DNA from: an uncultured Prevotellaceae bacterium
GTDB taxonomy: Bacteria > Bacteroidota > Bacteroidia > Bacteroidales > Bacteroidaceae
Assembly (NCBI GenBank): GCA_946415705.1
Contig: CAMKTN010000029.1
Coordinates: 1 to 33,879 of the forward strand
Direction of reading: 5' to 3'
DNA length: 33,879 nt
The notes under the pieces are model-generated. The model was not told the origin of the DNA and did not search any database. It worked only from the letters and a program-made list of their open reading frames with translations. Made by a program: the position numbers and the translations under genes. Each line of letters starts with the position of its first letter. Position 1 is the stretch's first letter. Positions 7,952-16,010 of this stretch are shown here, piece after piece.

Positions 7952-7983
7952 GGGTTAATAATAAGTTCAACTTATGGGAACCC
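7952..7983. promoter_or_regulatory. nested palindrome in the leader of the LRR operon
   Basis: GGGTT (7952-7956) pairs with AACCC (7979-7983). Inside, ATAAGTT (7961-7967) and AACTTAT (7969-7975) form a 7+1+7 palindrome. It lies 20-51 bases before the LRR start codon. It could be an operator or a leader hairpin. No full TTTG/TAnnTTTG promoter is present between the structured RNA and the gene. Confidence 0.45.
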
Positions 7984-8002
7984 TGTACAAACCTTTGAGC
8001 AT

Positions 8003-8219
8003 AAGAAAAGCGCAGGCATTCACCATACGCGACTCAGGTCTGGACCAACCTCCAACACATTAGGGAATACCTGCGTTTATAACGCAGCTCCTATGTGTTG
8101 GATATGGGAATAGCAATGATATAGCCATCCCACTATTGCTCGTTTAGCTTTTCGAGGGTCCAGTTCGAGTCGCGATTGAGCAAATAAGATGTCGTGCGAG
8201 CCCACTTTCAAGTGAATGC
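8003..8219 (-). ncRNA. structured RNA of about 215 nt, closed end to end (6S-like or leader RNA candidate)
   Basis: Read on the minus strand, the predicted 5' end GCATTCAC (8219-8212) pairs with GTGAATGC (8023-8016) near the 3' end. Nested inside are CGCGACTC (8174-8167) with GAGTCGCG (8035-8028), then CTGGACC (8163-8157) with GGTCCAG (8046-8040). Within that lie three inner elements: a small CTCG...CGAG hairpin (8139-8156), a 9-bp stem CCAACACAT/ATGTGTTGG (8101-8093 with 8060-8052), and a 7-bp hairpin with a 3-base loop (8071-8087). The 3' side runs into TTTTCTT (8009-8003). A consensus promoter sits so that transcription would start at the first stem. No reading frame fills it. Candidates are a 6S/Bacteroidales-1-type RNA or an operon leader; I cannot decide between them from sequence alone. 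Confidence 0.65.
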
Positions 8220-8225
8220 ACGGGG

Positions 8226-8256
8226 CAAAAATAGGGAGATTTCCTGAACTAACAAA
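8226..8256 (-). promoter_or_regulatory. promoter of the structured RNA (and perhaps of the LRR operon)
   Basis: TTTG (8256-8253), a 19-base spacer and TATTTTTG (8233-8226) match the Bacteroidetes consensus exactly. The expected start, about 7 bases after the -7 box, falls at about 8219, the first base of the outer stem of the RNA. Confidence 0.8.
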
Positions 8257-8309
8257 AGAAAATGCACAAAAAGTGCATGGTACAACAGAATTTTGGATTT
8301 ATGGAAGCA

Positions 8310-8345
8310 CGGAAAATCCCGGAAAGGAACGGAAATACGCGGAAA
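8310..8345. repeat. four CGGAAA boxes at an exact 10-bp period
   Basis: CGGAAA begins at 8310, 8320, 8330 and 8340, one helical turn apart. The stretch 8257-8454 has no other gene or recognised element. Confidence 0.6.
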
Positions 8346-8454
8346 AGTTACACCTTATTCAATTACGTGCACAATAAAAGCGGATGAAATCATCAGCCGC
8401 TGGGAAGTTTTACTTCACTGCTATTGTTTTTCCAGCACTGTTTTTCCTCGAAAG

Positions 8455-9251
8455 CTAAAGCATATCCGCAAAATCCTTTATCACCTCAATGTCCTTTTCA
8501 ATCTCATCTATATTATGATTCATGAGTGTCTGGTTAAGTTGGTAATATTGGCATCTGTTGGCCATTGTTTGCTTTGGTCTTTTTGTGTCCATGGCAAGCT
8601 TCTTATAGAGTTTACTATCTTGCCTTTGGTTTCATACAAACGAGCCTTAAAGCAGTTGACAAGTGCAGTCCTGCTTAAGCCATTTGCTATCACTTGGTTT
8701 ATGTAAAACAGGGCTTCTTCTACACTTCTACTTCTGCTAACAATCTCAATATGCTGCCCCCATGGAACAAGTGCAAAAGGCAGAGGGAAATTAGCAGACG
8801 TGGTATTCCAAATTTCTGAAACAGGCTGTTTCACAATTTCTCCAACGGATCGTTGGAGTTTTATGCGCTCCTGATTTATAGACGCTTGCAATTCTCCAAC
8901 GAGTCGTTGGAGTTTTTCGGTATCAGCATCGTTAGAATAGAACAGATACCACTTTTTCATATACCATAGATTGGATGTAGAGAAACCATCCTCATTGGGA
9001 AACTCTCGTCTCAAATCCAGGCTTACCTGTTCAACTATTCCAGCGCCCCATCGCTCCTCGGCTTTCTTCTGCACAAGGTCACGCCCCATCTGCCAATTCC
9101 AAACCAGTTTCTCGGCATTCACTTTAACGGCAGCCTTTACTTGCGCCGAGCGGTAGCGGTGTTTCACCTCCGCTATCCACTCTGCATAATCAGCGTCTAA
9201 TGTTACATCGTGCGACTTCACAAAGAGTGGTTCGTTGCTATCTATTTCCAT
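8455..9251 (-). pseudogene. DUF1016/YhcG-family gene lacking its nuclease domain
   Basis: The open frame 8520-9251 (243 residues) gives the N-terminal DUF1016 domain: YAEWIAEVKHRYRSAQVKAA, WNWQMGRDLVQKK, RREFPNEDGFSTSNLWYMKKWY, PFALVPWGQHIEIV, then EEALFYINQVIANGLSRTAL. Full YhcG-like proteins continue past YETKGKxxxNF with a long C-terminal PDDEXK nuclease domain. Here the homology stops at LYETKGKIVNS and the frame ends after about 30 unrelated residues. A different frame (8455-8592) then gives a protein-like tail, MDTKRPKQTMANRCQYYQLN and ending KDIEVIKDFADML. This looks like a deletion that joined the gene out of frame to the 3' end of another. A lone TATCTTTG -7 box (9319-9312) lies upstream. 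Loss of function is inferred. Confidence 0.7.
8840..8917. repeat. two palindromic hairpins encoding the repeat KLQRxVGE
   Basis: CTCCAACG-GAT-CGTTGGAG (8840-8858) and CTCCAACGA-G-TCGTTGGAG (8894-8912) are near-identical palindromes 54 bases apart, each followed on the plus strand by a T-run. On the coding strand they give KLQRSVGE and KLQRLVGE. The same short DNA unit therefore acts as a hairpin and a protein repeat. Confidence 0.7.
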
Positions 9252-9319
9252 ATTGCCGAAAATAACTATTTCATTCAGGTGTATAGAGCCTTAATTTCAG
9301 TTTGTCGCCAGCAAAGATA

Positions 9320-9430
9320 GGCAAAAAGTGAAAAATGAAGGAATGAAAAATGAAAAATCTTCGAGGAAAAGAGAAAAATGAAGGAAAAGTGAGAAAAATG
9401 AGAAGAGAAGCACGGAAAAATGACAGGAAC
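9320..9430. repeat. purine-rich low-complexity spacer
   Basis: GAAAAATGAAGG-like words repeat irregularly between the DUF1016 remnant and the nqr terminator. The stretch 9252-9446 has no gene. Confidence 0.5.
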
Positions 9431-9446
9431 AGTGGAATAATGGCGC

Positions 9447-9487
9447 GCAAAGAAAACGCTCCGCTGGTGTGAGACAGCGGAGCGTTT
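9447..9487 (-). terminator. Rho-independent terminator of the nqr operon
   Basis: On the minus strand AAACGCTCCGCTG (9487-9475) pairs perfectly with 9466-9454 across an 8-base loop, followed by TTTTCTTT. It lies 19 bases after the nqrF stop codon. Confidence 0.9.
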
Positions 9488-9506
9488 GTTTGAGGGTGGG
9501 TTGGTA

Positions 9507-10796
9507 TTAACCTCCGAAGTTATCGAAGCGGATCATGTCGTCTTCGACGCCGAGGGAGTGCAGGAGGTCGAGGACGGTCTTGGCCATCATAGGAGGACCG
9601 CAGAGGTAGTACTCACAGTCTTCGGGTGCCTCGTGAGCCTTGAGGTAGGTGTCGCCCATAACGGGAGCCACGAAGCCCGGGGTGTACTTGATGCCTGCTG
9701 CGTCGGCCTTGGGATCGGGACGGTCGAGAGCGAGGTGGAAGTGGAAGTTGGGGAAGTCCTTCTCGAGCTGCAGGAAGTCGTCGAGGAAAGGAATCTCTTC
9801 CAGCGCACGGGCGCCATAGAAGTAGTGCATGGGGCGCTTGCGGTCTTCGTCCTTCACGCCGTGGCCCTTGAGCATGTGCATGATCTGTGCACGCAGGGGA
9901 GCCATACCGGCACCACCGCCGACCCAGATCATCTCGCGACCAGTGCCGTACTGCGGACGGAACTCACCGTAAGGGCCACTCATGATGACCTTGTCACCGG
10001 GCTTCAGGCTGAAGATGTAGCTGGAAGCGATACCGGGGTTGACGTCCATGAAGCCAGGACCTTGCTCCTTCGGCTTGAAGGGAGGTGTAGCGATACGGAC
10101 GTTGAGGGTGATGATGTCGCCCTCGTCGGGATAGTTGGCCATGGAGTAAGCACGGATGGTGGGTTCGGGGTTCTTACACTTGAGCGGGAAGAGGCCGAAC
10201 TTCTCCCATGCGGGCAGATAGGTGTCGCCGATGAGGGACTTGTCGAAGTCCTTGTCGTAGTCGATGCAGTCGAAAGCGGGAATCTTGATCTGAGCGTAGG
10301 AACCGGGCTCGAAGTCCATGTGCTCGCCAGCAGGCAGAGCCACCTTGTACTCCTTGATGAACGTTGCCACGTTCTTGTTGCCGATAACGGTGCACTCCCA
10401 CTCCTTGACGCCGAGGACGCTGTCGGGCACCTTGATGCCGAGGTCGCCCTTGACCTTGCACTGACAGCCGAGGCGCCAGTGGTCCTTCTGTTCCTTGCGG
10501 GTGAAGTGTCCCTTCTCAGAGTCAAGAATCTCACCGCCACCTTCTACGACCTGGCATTTGCACTGGCCGCAGGAGCCCTTACCACCACAGGCTGAGGGGA
10601 GATAGACACCTTCAGCGGCGAGGGTGGAGAGCAGGCTTGCGCCCTGCGGCACGGACAGCTTGTCCTTGCCATTCATTGTAATCGTGACATTACCACTCGG
10701 CGAGAGGTATGCCTTTGCGACAAGCAGAATGATGACCAACGCGATGATAATCACGAGGAAAACCACAATGCTTGTGAGAATTAAAGAAGTATTCAT
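9507..10796 (-). CDS. nqrF: Na+-translocating NADH:quinone reductase subunit F
   Basis: NqrF is the NADH-oxidising entry point of the Na+-NQR complex. It passes electrons from NADH through FAD to a 2Fe-2S centre on the cytoplasmic side. The 429-residue protein has one N-terminal membrane helix (about 5-28). A plant-type ferredoxin domain follows with C70, C76, C79 and C111 ([11 protein letters not shown] then GCQC). The FAD domain has RAYSMANYP, and GPYGEF follows. The NADH domain has [13 protein letters not shown] and [11 protein letters not shown]. Length fits the family (about 410-430). It is the last gene of the operon, separated from nqrE by a 112-base spacer with repeats and followed by a strong terminator. 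Confidence 0.97.
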   Translation of the reverse strand: MNTSLILTSIVVFLVIIIALVIILLVAKAYLSPSGNVTITMNGKDKLSVPQGASLLSTLAAEGVYLPSACGGKGSCGQCKCQVVEGGGEILDSEKGHFTRKEQKDHWRLGCQCKVKGDLGIKVPDSVLGVKEWECTVIGNKNVATFIKEYKVALPAGEHMDFEPGSYAQIKIPAFDCIDYDKDFDKSLIGDTYLPAWEKFGLFPLKCKNPEPTIRAYSMANYPDEGDIITLNVRIATPPFKPKEQGPGFMDVNPGIASSYIFSLKPGDKVIMSGPYGEFRPQYGTGREMIWVGGGAGMAPLRAQIMHMLKGHGVKDEDRKRPMHYFYGARALEEIPFLDDFLQLEKDFPNFHFHLALDRPDPKADAAGIKYTPGFVAPVMGDTYLKAHEAPEDCEYYLCGPPMMAKTVLDLLHSLGVEDDMIRFDNFGG

Positions 10797-10804
10797 TTTC
10801 TTTT

Positions 10805-10905
10805 TAGTTGACGAGTTATTAGTTGACGAGTTGACGAGTTATTTGACTTGGTGTTGAGTCTTGGATAGTACCAACTTGTTTACTTGTCAACTTGTCAACT
10901 TGTCT
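10805..10905. repeat. octamer repeats forming an imperfect inverted pair between nqrE and nqrF
   Basis: The spacer carries tandem GTTGACGA units on one side (about 10806-10840) and tandem ACTTGTCA units on the other (about 10882-10904). The two are imperfect reverse complements, so the transcript could fold into a hairpin between nqrE and nqrF. It could lower or protect nqrF expression relative to upstream genes; that is inference. Confidence 0.65.
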
Positions 10906-10908
10906 ACT

Positions 10909-11535
10909 TTAGAGATTTAATCCGCTGAAGCACATGAAAGCCATAGCCATCAGGCCGACGGTGATGAACGTAATGCCGAGGCCCTGGAGGGGCTTGGGCA
11001 CATCGGTGTAGGCCATCTTCTCGCGAATGGCAGCCAGGCAGGTGATAGCCAACAGCCAGCCGATACCGGAACCAAGGGCGTAGGCCACAGCATCCCAGAT
11101 GCCGGTGATAGCCTGGGAGTTGGTGTCGGGCATAGTGATGCGCTGCTGCATGAACAGCGAGGCACCCATGATGGCGCAGTTCACGGCAATCAGGGGGAGG
11201 AAGATACCGAGGGCGGCATACAGCGAGGGGCTGAAGCGCTCGACGATCATCTCCACCAGCTGCACGATGGCGGCAATCACGGCGATGAAGAGGATGAATG
11301 ACAGGAAGCTCAGGTCAACGCCCTCCACCAAGCAGTCGGGGCCAAGGACATAAACTTGCAACAGGTAGTCAACGGGAACGGTGATGAGCAGCACAAAGGT
11401 GACTGCCACGCCGAGGCCGAGGGCGGTCTTCACGGTCTTGGACACGGCCAGATAGGAGCACATACCCAGGAAGAACGCGAAAATCATATTGTCCACAAAG
11501 ATGGAGCGGACGAATAGGCTTAATAGATGTTCCAT
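10909..11535 (-). CDS. nqrE: Na+-translocating NADH:quinone reductase subunit E
   Basis: NqrE is a membrane subunit with six helices that, with NqrD, holds an iron centre in the membrane and forms part of the sodium path. The 208-residue protein shows the family start [20 protein letters not shown], then [13 protein letters not shown], and the later segment [11 protein letters not shown], containing the family cysteines. Hydrophobic helices fill nearly the whole length. It begins 2 bases after the nqrD stop codon, so the two are almost certainly co-translated. Length matches the family (about 200). Confidence 0.97.
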   Translation of the reverse strand: MEHLLSLFVRSIFVDNMIFAFFLGMCSYLAVSKTVKTALGLGVAVTFVLLITVPVDYLLQVYVLGPDCLVEGVDLSFLSFILFIAVIAAIVQLVEMIVERFSPSLYAALGIFLPLIAVNCAIMGASLFMQQRITMPDTNSQAITGIWDAVAYALGSGIGWLLAITCLAAIREKMAYTDVPKPLQGLGITFITVGLMAMAFMCFSGLNL

Positions 11536-11537
11536 AA

Positions 11538-12161
11538 TTACTGAAGGTCTTTATTATATGCTCTGTGTGCCCAGATGACGCAGCCGACGAGGATCAGGGA
11601 CATCGCGGGCATGGTCATCATACCATTGTTCACATAACCGTGGTCATAGCACCACTGCGGAACAACCTGGAAGCCGAGCAGTGTGCCGGCACCGAGGAGT
11701 TCACGGAAGAAGCCTACGATGACGAGGATGATGGCGTAGCCGATGCCGTTGCCAATACCGTCGAGGAACGAAGGCCAGGGTTTGTTCATCATGGCAAACG
11801 CCTCGAGGCGACCCATGAGGATACAGTTGGTGATGATAAGACCGACATAGACGGAGAGCTGTACGCTAACGTCATAGGCGAAGGCCTTGAGGACCTGGCT
11901 GACGATGGTCACCAGCGCAGCGACAACCACCAGTTGCACGATGATACGTATGCGGTTGGGGATGGTGTTGCGCAGGAGAGAGATAATCAAGTTGGAGAAG
12001 GCGGTGATGATGGTCACGGAAAGACCCATCACGATGGCAGGCTCGAGCTGAGCCGTTACAGCCAAGGCCGAGCAGATACCGAGCACCTGCACTACAACGG
12101 GGTTGTTCAGGTTCAGCGGACTGATCAGTGCCTCCTTATTTGCTTTGGATAACATACTCAT
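11538..12161 (-). CDS. nqrD: Na+-translocating NADH:quinone reductase subunit D
   Basis: NqrD is a six-helix paralogue of NqrE, arranged in the membrane with opposite topology so that the two share an iron centre. The 207-residue protein has [20 protein letters not shown] near the start and [15 protein letters not shown] in the middle, both family hallmarks with conserved cysteines. It follows nqrC after a 40-base gap containing AAAGTTT repeats and is 2 bases from nqrE. Confidence 0.97.
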   Translation of the reverse strand: MSMLSKANKEALISPLNLNNPVVVQVLGICSALAVTAQLEPAIVMGLSVTIITAFSNLIISLLRNTIPNRIRIIVQLVVVAALVTIVSQVLKAFAYDVSVQLSVYVGLIITNCILMGRLEAFAMMNKPWPSFLDGIGNGIGYAIILVIVGFFRELLGAGTLLGFQVVPQWCYDHGYVNNGMMTMPAMSLILVGCVIWAHRAYNKDLQ

Positions 12162-12201
12162 ACTTTCGTAAAGTTTAATGTTGAAAGTTTAAAGTTTAAA
12201 G

Positions 12202-13380
12202 TTAGCGCTGTCCACAGCAAGCCTTGTCGCCATCGCAACCGGGCTTCCCGCAGGAACCACTCTTGTCACATTTGCCGCTCTTGCAGCAGTCGCTGCCGCT
12301 TTGGCACTTAGGGGCTTCAGCCTTCTCAGGGCAGCCACCGCAGCCCTGCTGAGCTTGGGGACAACCCTCGAGCTGTCCGCAGCCCTCGTGCTTCTTCTCG
12401 CAGGGAGCAGCCTTCTCGCAGCAGGCGCAAGGGCACTCTTCGCGAGCGCAGCACTTAGCATCGGAAGCACAGTTGCAAGCTGCATCACCACAGCTGCCGT
12501 CCTTGCAAGCGCAGGCCTTCTTTTCAGCACAATTGCAGTCGGGCTTCTCGCAGCACTTGGGAGCATTCTTGCAGCTTCCAGCAGGCTTGCCAGCACCGAG
12601 AGCATCTACATACTGTTGGATACCGCTGAGCACCATTTCGCCAACACCCTTGGAGGTGAGGGTTGCGCCGGTGACGCCGTCAATCTGAGTCTCGGCTTCA
12701 CTGGCACCTTTCTTCACAACGGTGAGGGCCACCTTGCCATCAGCGCCCATCACAGGACGACCGATGAACTGGCTCTGGAACTTCTCCTCCTTGATGAGGG
12801 CACCGAGACCGGCGGTCTCGCTCTCATGGTCGAAGTAAGCACCGAGGACCTTCTGGAAGTCGGGTGTCACAGCTACATAACCCCAGAGGCCACCCCAAAG
12901 GCCGCGACCTTTCAAGGGCAGGACAAGGGCTTCGTCGCCAGCGGCGGTCTTAGCCTTATAGACAGGGAACTTCTCGCCAATCTCCTTGGTCTCGACCTCG
13001 AAGGCACCGCCTTCGGTGACCTGACCGTCGGGCGTGACGACACATGTCTCCTGAATCAATTCGTCGAACTTCGCTTCCACGTCGCTCTTAGCGATGCCGC
13101 GAACGTTGAGGGAAGCAAGAATCTGTTTCTTCTTATCGATAGCCACGTTGGCATCCTGAGCAGGCTTCAGCGCGCTGCTGACGAAGGCCAACAGGAAGGC
13201 TACGAGCACCACCATTACGGCTGCATAGCAGATGGTATAGACATTGCCGTTGGTGTTAATGCCCTTTGCTTTCACCTCCTTGATATGTGAGGCGTCAGCG
13301 CCGCAGATAGGGCACTTGTCGGGCATTGATGCGGCTTCAAATGTCTGGCCGCACTGACTGCATATAAATTTCTTTGCCAT
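12202..13380 (-). CDS. nqrC: NqrC with an N-terminal rubredoxin-like knuckle and a cysteine-rich C-terminal tail
   Basis: The core is NqrC, the periplasmic FMN subunit of Na+-NQR. It has one membrane helix (about 48-70) and a FMN-binding domain with GLGALI (about 191-196) and the flavinylation motif DGVTGAT, whose T240 should carry FMN by a phosphoester bond. Usual NqrC proteins are about 200-260 residues; this one has 392. Two additions explain it. Residues 1-35 form a rubredoxin- or zinc-knuckle-like unit (FICSQCGQ...DKCPICGA; C7, C10, C23, C26) that should lie in the cytoplasm. Residues 269-392 are a tail with 29 cysteines in 124 residues, many as CC or CxC, like a metallothionein, likely on the outer side. 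The reading frame is continuous. Metal binding is inferred from composition. Confidence 0.95.
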   Translation of the reverse strand: MAKKFICSQCGQTFEAASMPDKCPICGADASHIKEVKAKGINTNGNVYTICYAAVMVVLVAFLLAFVSSALKPAQDANVAIDKKKQILASLNVRGIAKSDVEAKFDELIQETCVVTPDGQVTEGGAFEVETKEIGEKFPVYKAKTAAGDEALVLPLKGRGLWGGLWGYVAVTPDFQKVLGAYFDHESETAGLGALIKEEKFQSQFIGRPVMGADGKVALTVVKKGASEAETQIDGVTGATLTSKGVGEMVLSGIQQYVDALGAGKPAGSCKNAPKCCEKPDCNCAEKKACACKDGSCGDAACNCASDAKCCAREECPCACCEKAAPCEKKHEGCGQLEGCPQAQQGCGGCPEKAEAPKCQSGSDCCKSGKCDKSGSCGKPGCDGDKACCGQR

Positions 13381-13385
13381 ATCTG

Positions 13386-14555
13386 TTACTTTTTAATTGC
13401 GCGTTTAGCACGTTTTGAAATATTACTGCTGACGAAGCAGTAGTCGATGAGCGGAGCGAACAGGTTCATGAGCAGGATGGCCAACATCATTCCTTCGGGG
13501 TAACCGGGGTTCATCACACGAACCGTGACAGCCACGAAGCCAATGAGGAAGCCATAGATCCACTTACCGCCTTCCGTGCGGGCAGAGGTGACAGGATCGG
13601 TAGCCATGAAGACGGCACCGAAGCAGAAGCCACCGAGCACGAGGTGCTGCACAGCATCGAGGGGCGAGAGGCCGAGGGCGTTGTAGAGCCAACCCGTGCA
13701 GGCACCGCCTACGAACACGCTGAGCATGGTCTTCCAGCTGGCAACACCAGTCCACAGCAGCAGGCAGGCGCCAAGGGCAATGGCAATGACACTGGTCTCG
13801 CCGATGGAACCGGGGATAAGACCTGTGATCTGGTCGCTGAGAGAGGTGCTGAGGGCACTGGCGCCGGCGGCAATCTCACCCAACGGGGTAGCAGCTGAGA
13901 ACGTGTCGGGCACATCGAAGCCGAGGCCCCAGATAGCGTTCTGGGCCACCCAGACGGAGTCGTCGCCCGTCATGCTGGAGGGATAAGAGAAAAAGAGGAA
14001 CGCGCGCGTGATGAGAGCGACGTTGAAGATGTTCATACCTGTGCCACCGAAAATCTCCTTGGCGAAGATGACGGAGAAGGCCACGGCGATGGCGAGCATC
14101 CACAACGGCGTGTTCACGGGGACGATCATGGGGATGATGATACCTGATACGAGGAAGCCTTCCTGGATCTCCTCGTTCTTCCACTGCGCAACGGTGAACT
14201 CGATGCCGAGACCCACGACATAGCTGACAATCAGCTTGGGCAGCACGGCCAGGAAACCAAACCAGAACATGCCCCAGAAGGTGGCATTCTCCAGTTGACC
14301 GGCAGCGAGCGCATTCTGATAACCTACGTTATACATTCCGAAGAGCAACGCAGGCACAAGCGCGATGACAACGAGCGACATAATGCGCTTGCTGTCGATG
14401 GCATCGTGGATGTGCGTACCGCCCACGCGTGCCGTGGTGTTGGGCACGAAGGCGAACGTCTCGAAGCCATCATAAAGCGAACGGAAGGCGTGGAGCTTGC
14501 CACCCTCCTCGAAGTTCGGCTTTATCTTGTCGAAATATTTTCTTAATGCATTCAT
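13386..14555 (-). CDS. nqrB: Na+-translocating NADH:quinone reductase subunit B
   Basis: NqrB is the large membrane subunit that carries a covalent FMN and riboflavin and forms the main sodium channel. The 389-residue protein has many hydrophobic helices and the family segments KEIFGGTGMNIFNVALITRA and NPGYPEGMMLAILLMNLFAP. The flavinylation site usually reads (S/T)GAT; here it is DTFSAATPLG with T223, so alanine replaces the glycine. The gene lies 5 bases after nqrA and 5 before nqrC. The sequence and operon position leave little doubt about identity. Confidence 0.97.
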   Translation of the reverse strand: MNALRKYFDKIKPNFEEGGKLHAFRSLYDGFETFAFVPNTTARVGGTHIHDAIDSKRIMSLVVIALVPALLFGMYNVGYQNALAAGQLENATFWGMFWFGFLAVLPKLIVSYVVGLGIEFTVAQWKNEEIQEGFLVSGIIIPMIVPVNTPLWMLAIAVAFSVIFAKEIFGGTGMNIFNVALITRAFLFFSYPSSMTGDDSVWVAQNAIWGLGFDVPDTFSAATPLGEIAAGASALSTSLSDQITGLIPGSIGETSVIAIALGACLLLWTGVASWKTMLSVFVGGACTGWLYNALGLSPLDAVQHLVLGGFCFGAVFMATDPVTSARTEGGKWIYGFLIGFVAVTVRVMNPGYPEGMMLAILLMNLFAPLIDYCFVSSNISKRAKRAIKK

Positions 14556-14560
14556 AATCT

Positions 14561-15889
14561 TTAAGCGTTTTCCTTGCGGAGGATGTCAAGACCCTCGCGC
14601 ACAATGCGTTGCAATTCCAGTTTTGAACTATCCACGAACTCGGCGATGGCGAAGTCCTCGGGAGCCACCTCGTAGATGCCGAGGGCTTCCTGGCGGTCAA
14701 TATCACCGGTGATGATAGCCTTCACGAGATAGCCGGCATAGATGTCCATGGGGAACACACGGTCGTACTCGCCCGACATGATCATGTGGCGCTCGCCACC
14801 TTTGATGCGGGCATCCAGCGTGTATTCGGCCTTCTTCGGACGCAGCCAGCTGAAATAGCTGCGGCTAGTGGAGAACTCCTTGAAGCGGGGAGCAATCCAT
14901 CCGAGCATCTCATAGACGTCATCGCCCTCGGGAATCACGGTGACCTCCGTAGCGTGTGCTGCGAGCCAGCCGTCCTTCGAGGTCTTCACGCCGACCATGG
15001 GGTTGCCGTTGATGATGCGGAGGCTCTTGCTCTCGTCGATCTGTCCAGCGAGGATGGCCTTGATGGGCTGTCCCACGAGCGTCTTAGCGTACTTGGGTGC
15101 CTTTACCTCGGAACCTGCGACAGCGATGGTGCGCGTGAAGTCCACCTTCTTGGTGAGAGCCAGACGGCCGATGAAGATGACCTCCTCAGCGCCGAGCGTC
15201 CACACGACCTCGCCCTTGTTAATGGGATCCACGTGGTTGATCTGCACGCCTACATTGCCAGCAGGAGCAGGACCGTTGAACACGTTGATGGTGCAGTCCT
15301 TGGCTGCGGTCAGCGCCTGCGCCTTCTGCTTACTGCTGATGCCGAGGTTCACCTTGGCAATCTTGGCCAGCAGCGAGAGACCTGCCTGCCACTCCTTCTC
15401 CTGTCCCTGGAGGACATACTCGAAGTCAGCAGCCAGCGGCATGCTGTTGAAAGCACTCACGAAGATAGCCTTGGGCTTGTCCTCGGGGTTAGCCACCACG
15501 TCATAAGGACGCATGCGGAAGAACCCGAACAAACCGCTTTCGAGCAGCAGCTTCAGCGCGTCCTTCTCGTCGAAGGTCTTGGCTGTCTGCTTGCCGTCGG
15601 CATCTACGCGTACGCTCATCACCTTACGGCGCTCGCCGCGCTCCACAAGAGCCACGGTGCCACTGACAGGTGAAACGAACTTTACTTCGGGATGGCTCTT
15701 GTCCACAAACAAGGCATCCCCGACCTTGACGGCATCACCCTCCTTGACAACGACCTTGGGTTTCATGCCACAAAAGTCATCGGGGACCAGCGCATACTGG
15801 CCCTCCACCTTTGTCTGCATGCTTTCCAAGCTCGCTTTGCCCTTCAGGTTTACGTCGAGGCCTTTGCGTAACTTGATTACATTTGCCAT
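14561..15889 (-). CDS. nqrA: Na+-translocating NADH:quinone reductase subunit A
   Basis: NqrA is the cytoplasmic peripheral subunit associated with quinone binding in Na+-NQR. The 442-residue protein begins MANVIKLRKGLDVNLKGKA, the usual start of the family, and has GMKPKVVVKEGDAVKVGD and KFVSPVSGTVALVERGERR near the N-terminus (a lipoyl-like beta domain). The frame is open for a further 220 codons upstream, but that part is unlike NqrA and crosses the promoter and the divergent tamB gene, so the start at 15889 is used. It is the first gene of nqrABCDEF. Confidence 0.96.
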   Translation of the reverse strand: MANVIKLRKGLDVNLKGKASLESMQTKVEGQYALVPDDFCGMKPKVVVKEGDAVKVGDALFVDKSHPEVKFVSPVSGTVALVERGERRKVMSVRVDADGKQTAKTFDEKDALKLLLESGLFGFFRMRPYDVVANPEDKPKAIFVSAFNSMPLAADFEYVLQGQEKEWQAGLSLLAKIAKVNLGISSKQKAQALTAAKDCTINVFNGPAPAGNVGVQINHVDPINKGEVVWTLGAEEVIFIGRLALTKKVDFTRTIAVAGSEVKAPKYAKTLVGQPIKAILAGQIDESKSLRIINGNPMVGVKTSKDGWLAAHATEVTVIPEGDDVYEMLGWIAPRFKEFSTSRSYFSWLRPKKAEYTLDARIKGGERHMIMSGEYDRVFPMDIYAGYLVKAIITGDIDRQEALGIYEVAPEDFAIAEFVDSSKLELQRIVREGLDILRKENA

Positions 15890-15912
15890 ATAAAATAAGT
15901 AAGAATAAATGG

Positions 15913-15938
15913 TTTTAGCTAAAAACTGCGCAAAAATA
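15913..15938 (-). promoter_or_regulatory. nqr operon promoter (-7 box) and start-site palindrome
   Basis: TATTTTTG (15938-15931) matches the Bacteroidetes -7 box; no clear TTTG is seen at the -33 distance. The expected start near 15924 falls at the edge of the palindrome TTTTAGCTAAAA (15913-15924), leaving a leader of about 35 bases before nqrA. Confidence 0.55.
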
Positions 15939-15978
15939 AAGAAAAATCGGCATTCGACACGCATAAACGGCCAACTAT

Positions 15979-16010
15979 TTTGTCTAGAAAGCAAAAAAAC
16001 ACTACTTTTG
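15979..16010 (+). promoter_or_regulatory. promoter match inside the annotated start of tamB
   Basis: TTTG (15979-15982), a 20-base spacer and TACTTTTG (16003-16010) fit the Bacteroidetes consensus on the plus strand. The only usable tamB start codon upstream of the membrane helix (TTG at 15980) overlaps the -33 box. A transcript from here would begin near 16017. Confidence 0.6.

Noticed and set aside
8157-8174. T-arm-like sequence GGTCCAGTTCGAGTCGCG suggesting a tRNA
   Set aside because: No acceptor, D or anticodon arm can be formed around it; the bases belong to two stems of the structured RNA.
8293-8706. 137-codon plus-strand frame
   Set aside because: It is antisense to the DUF1016 remnant, without domain features.
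9486-10595. 369-codon open frame on the plus strand across nqrF
   Set aside because: It is the antisense shadow of nqrF, which shows all cofactor motifs; the shadow has no recognisable domain or start context.
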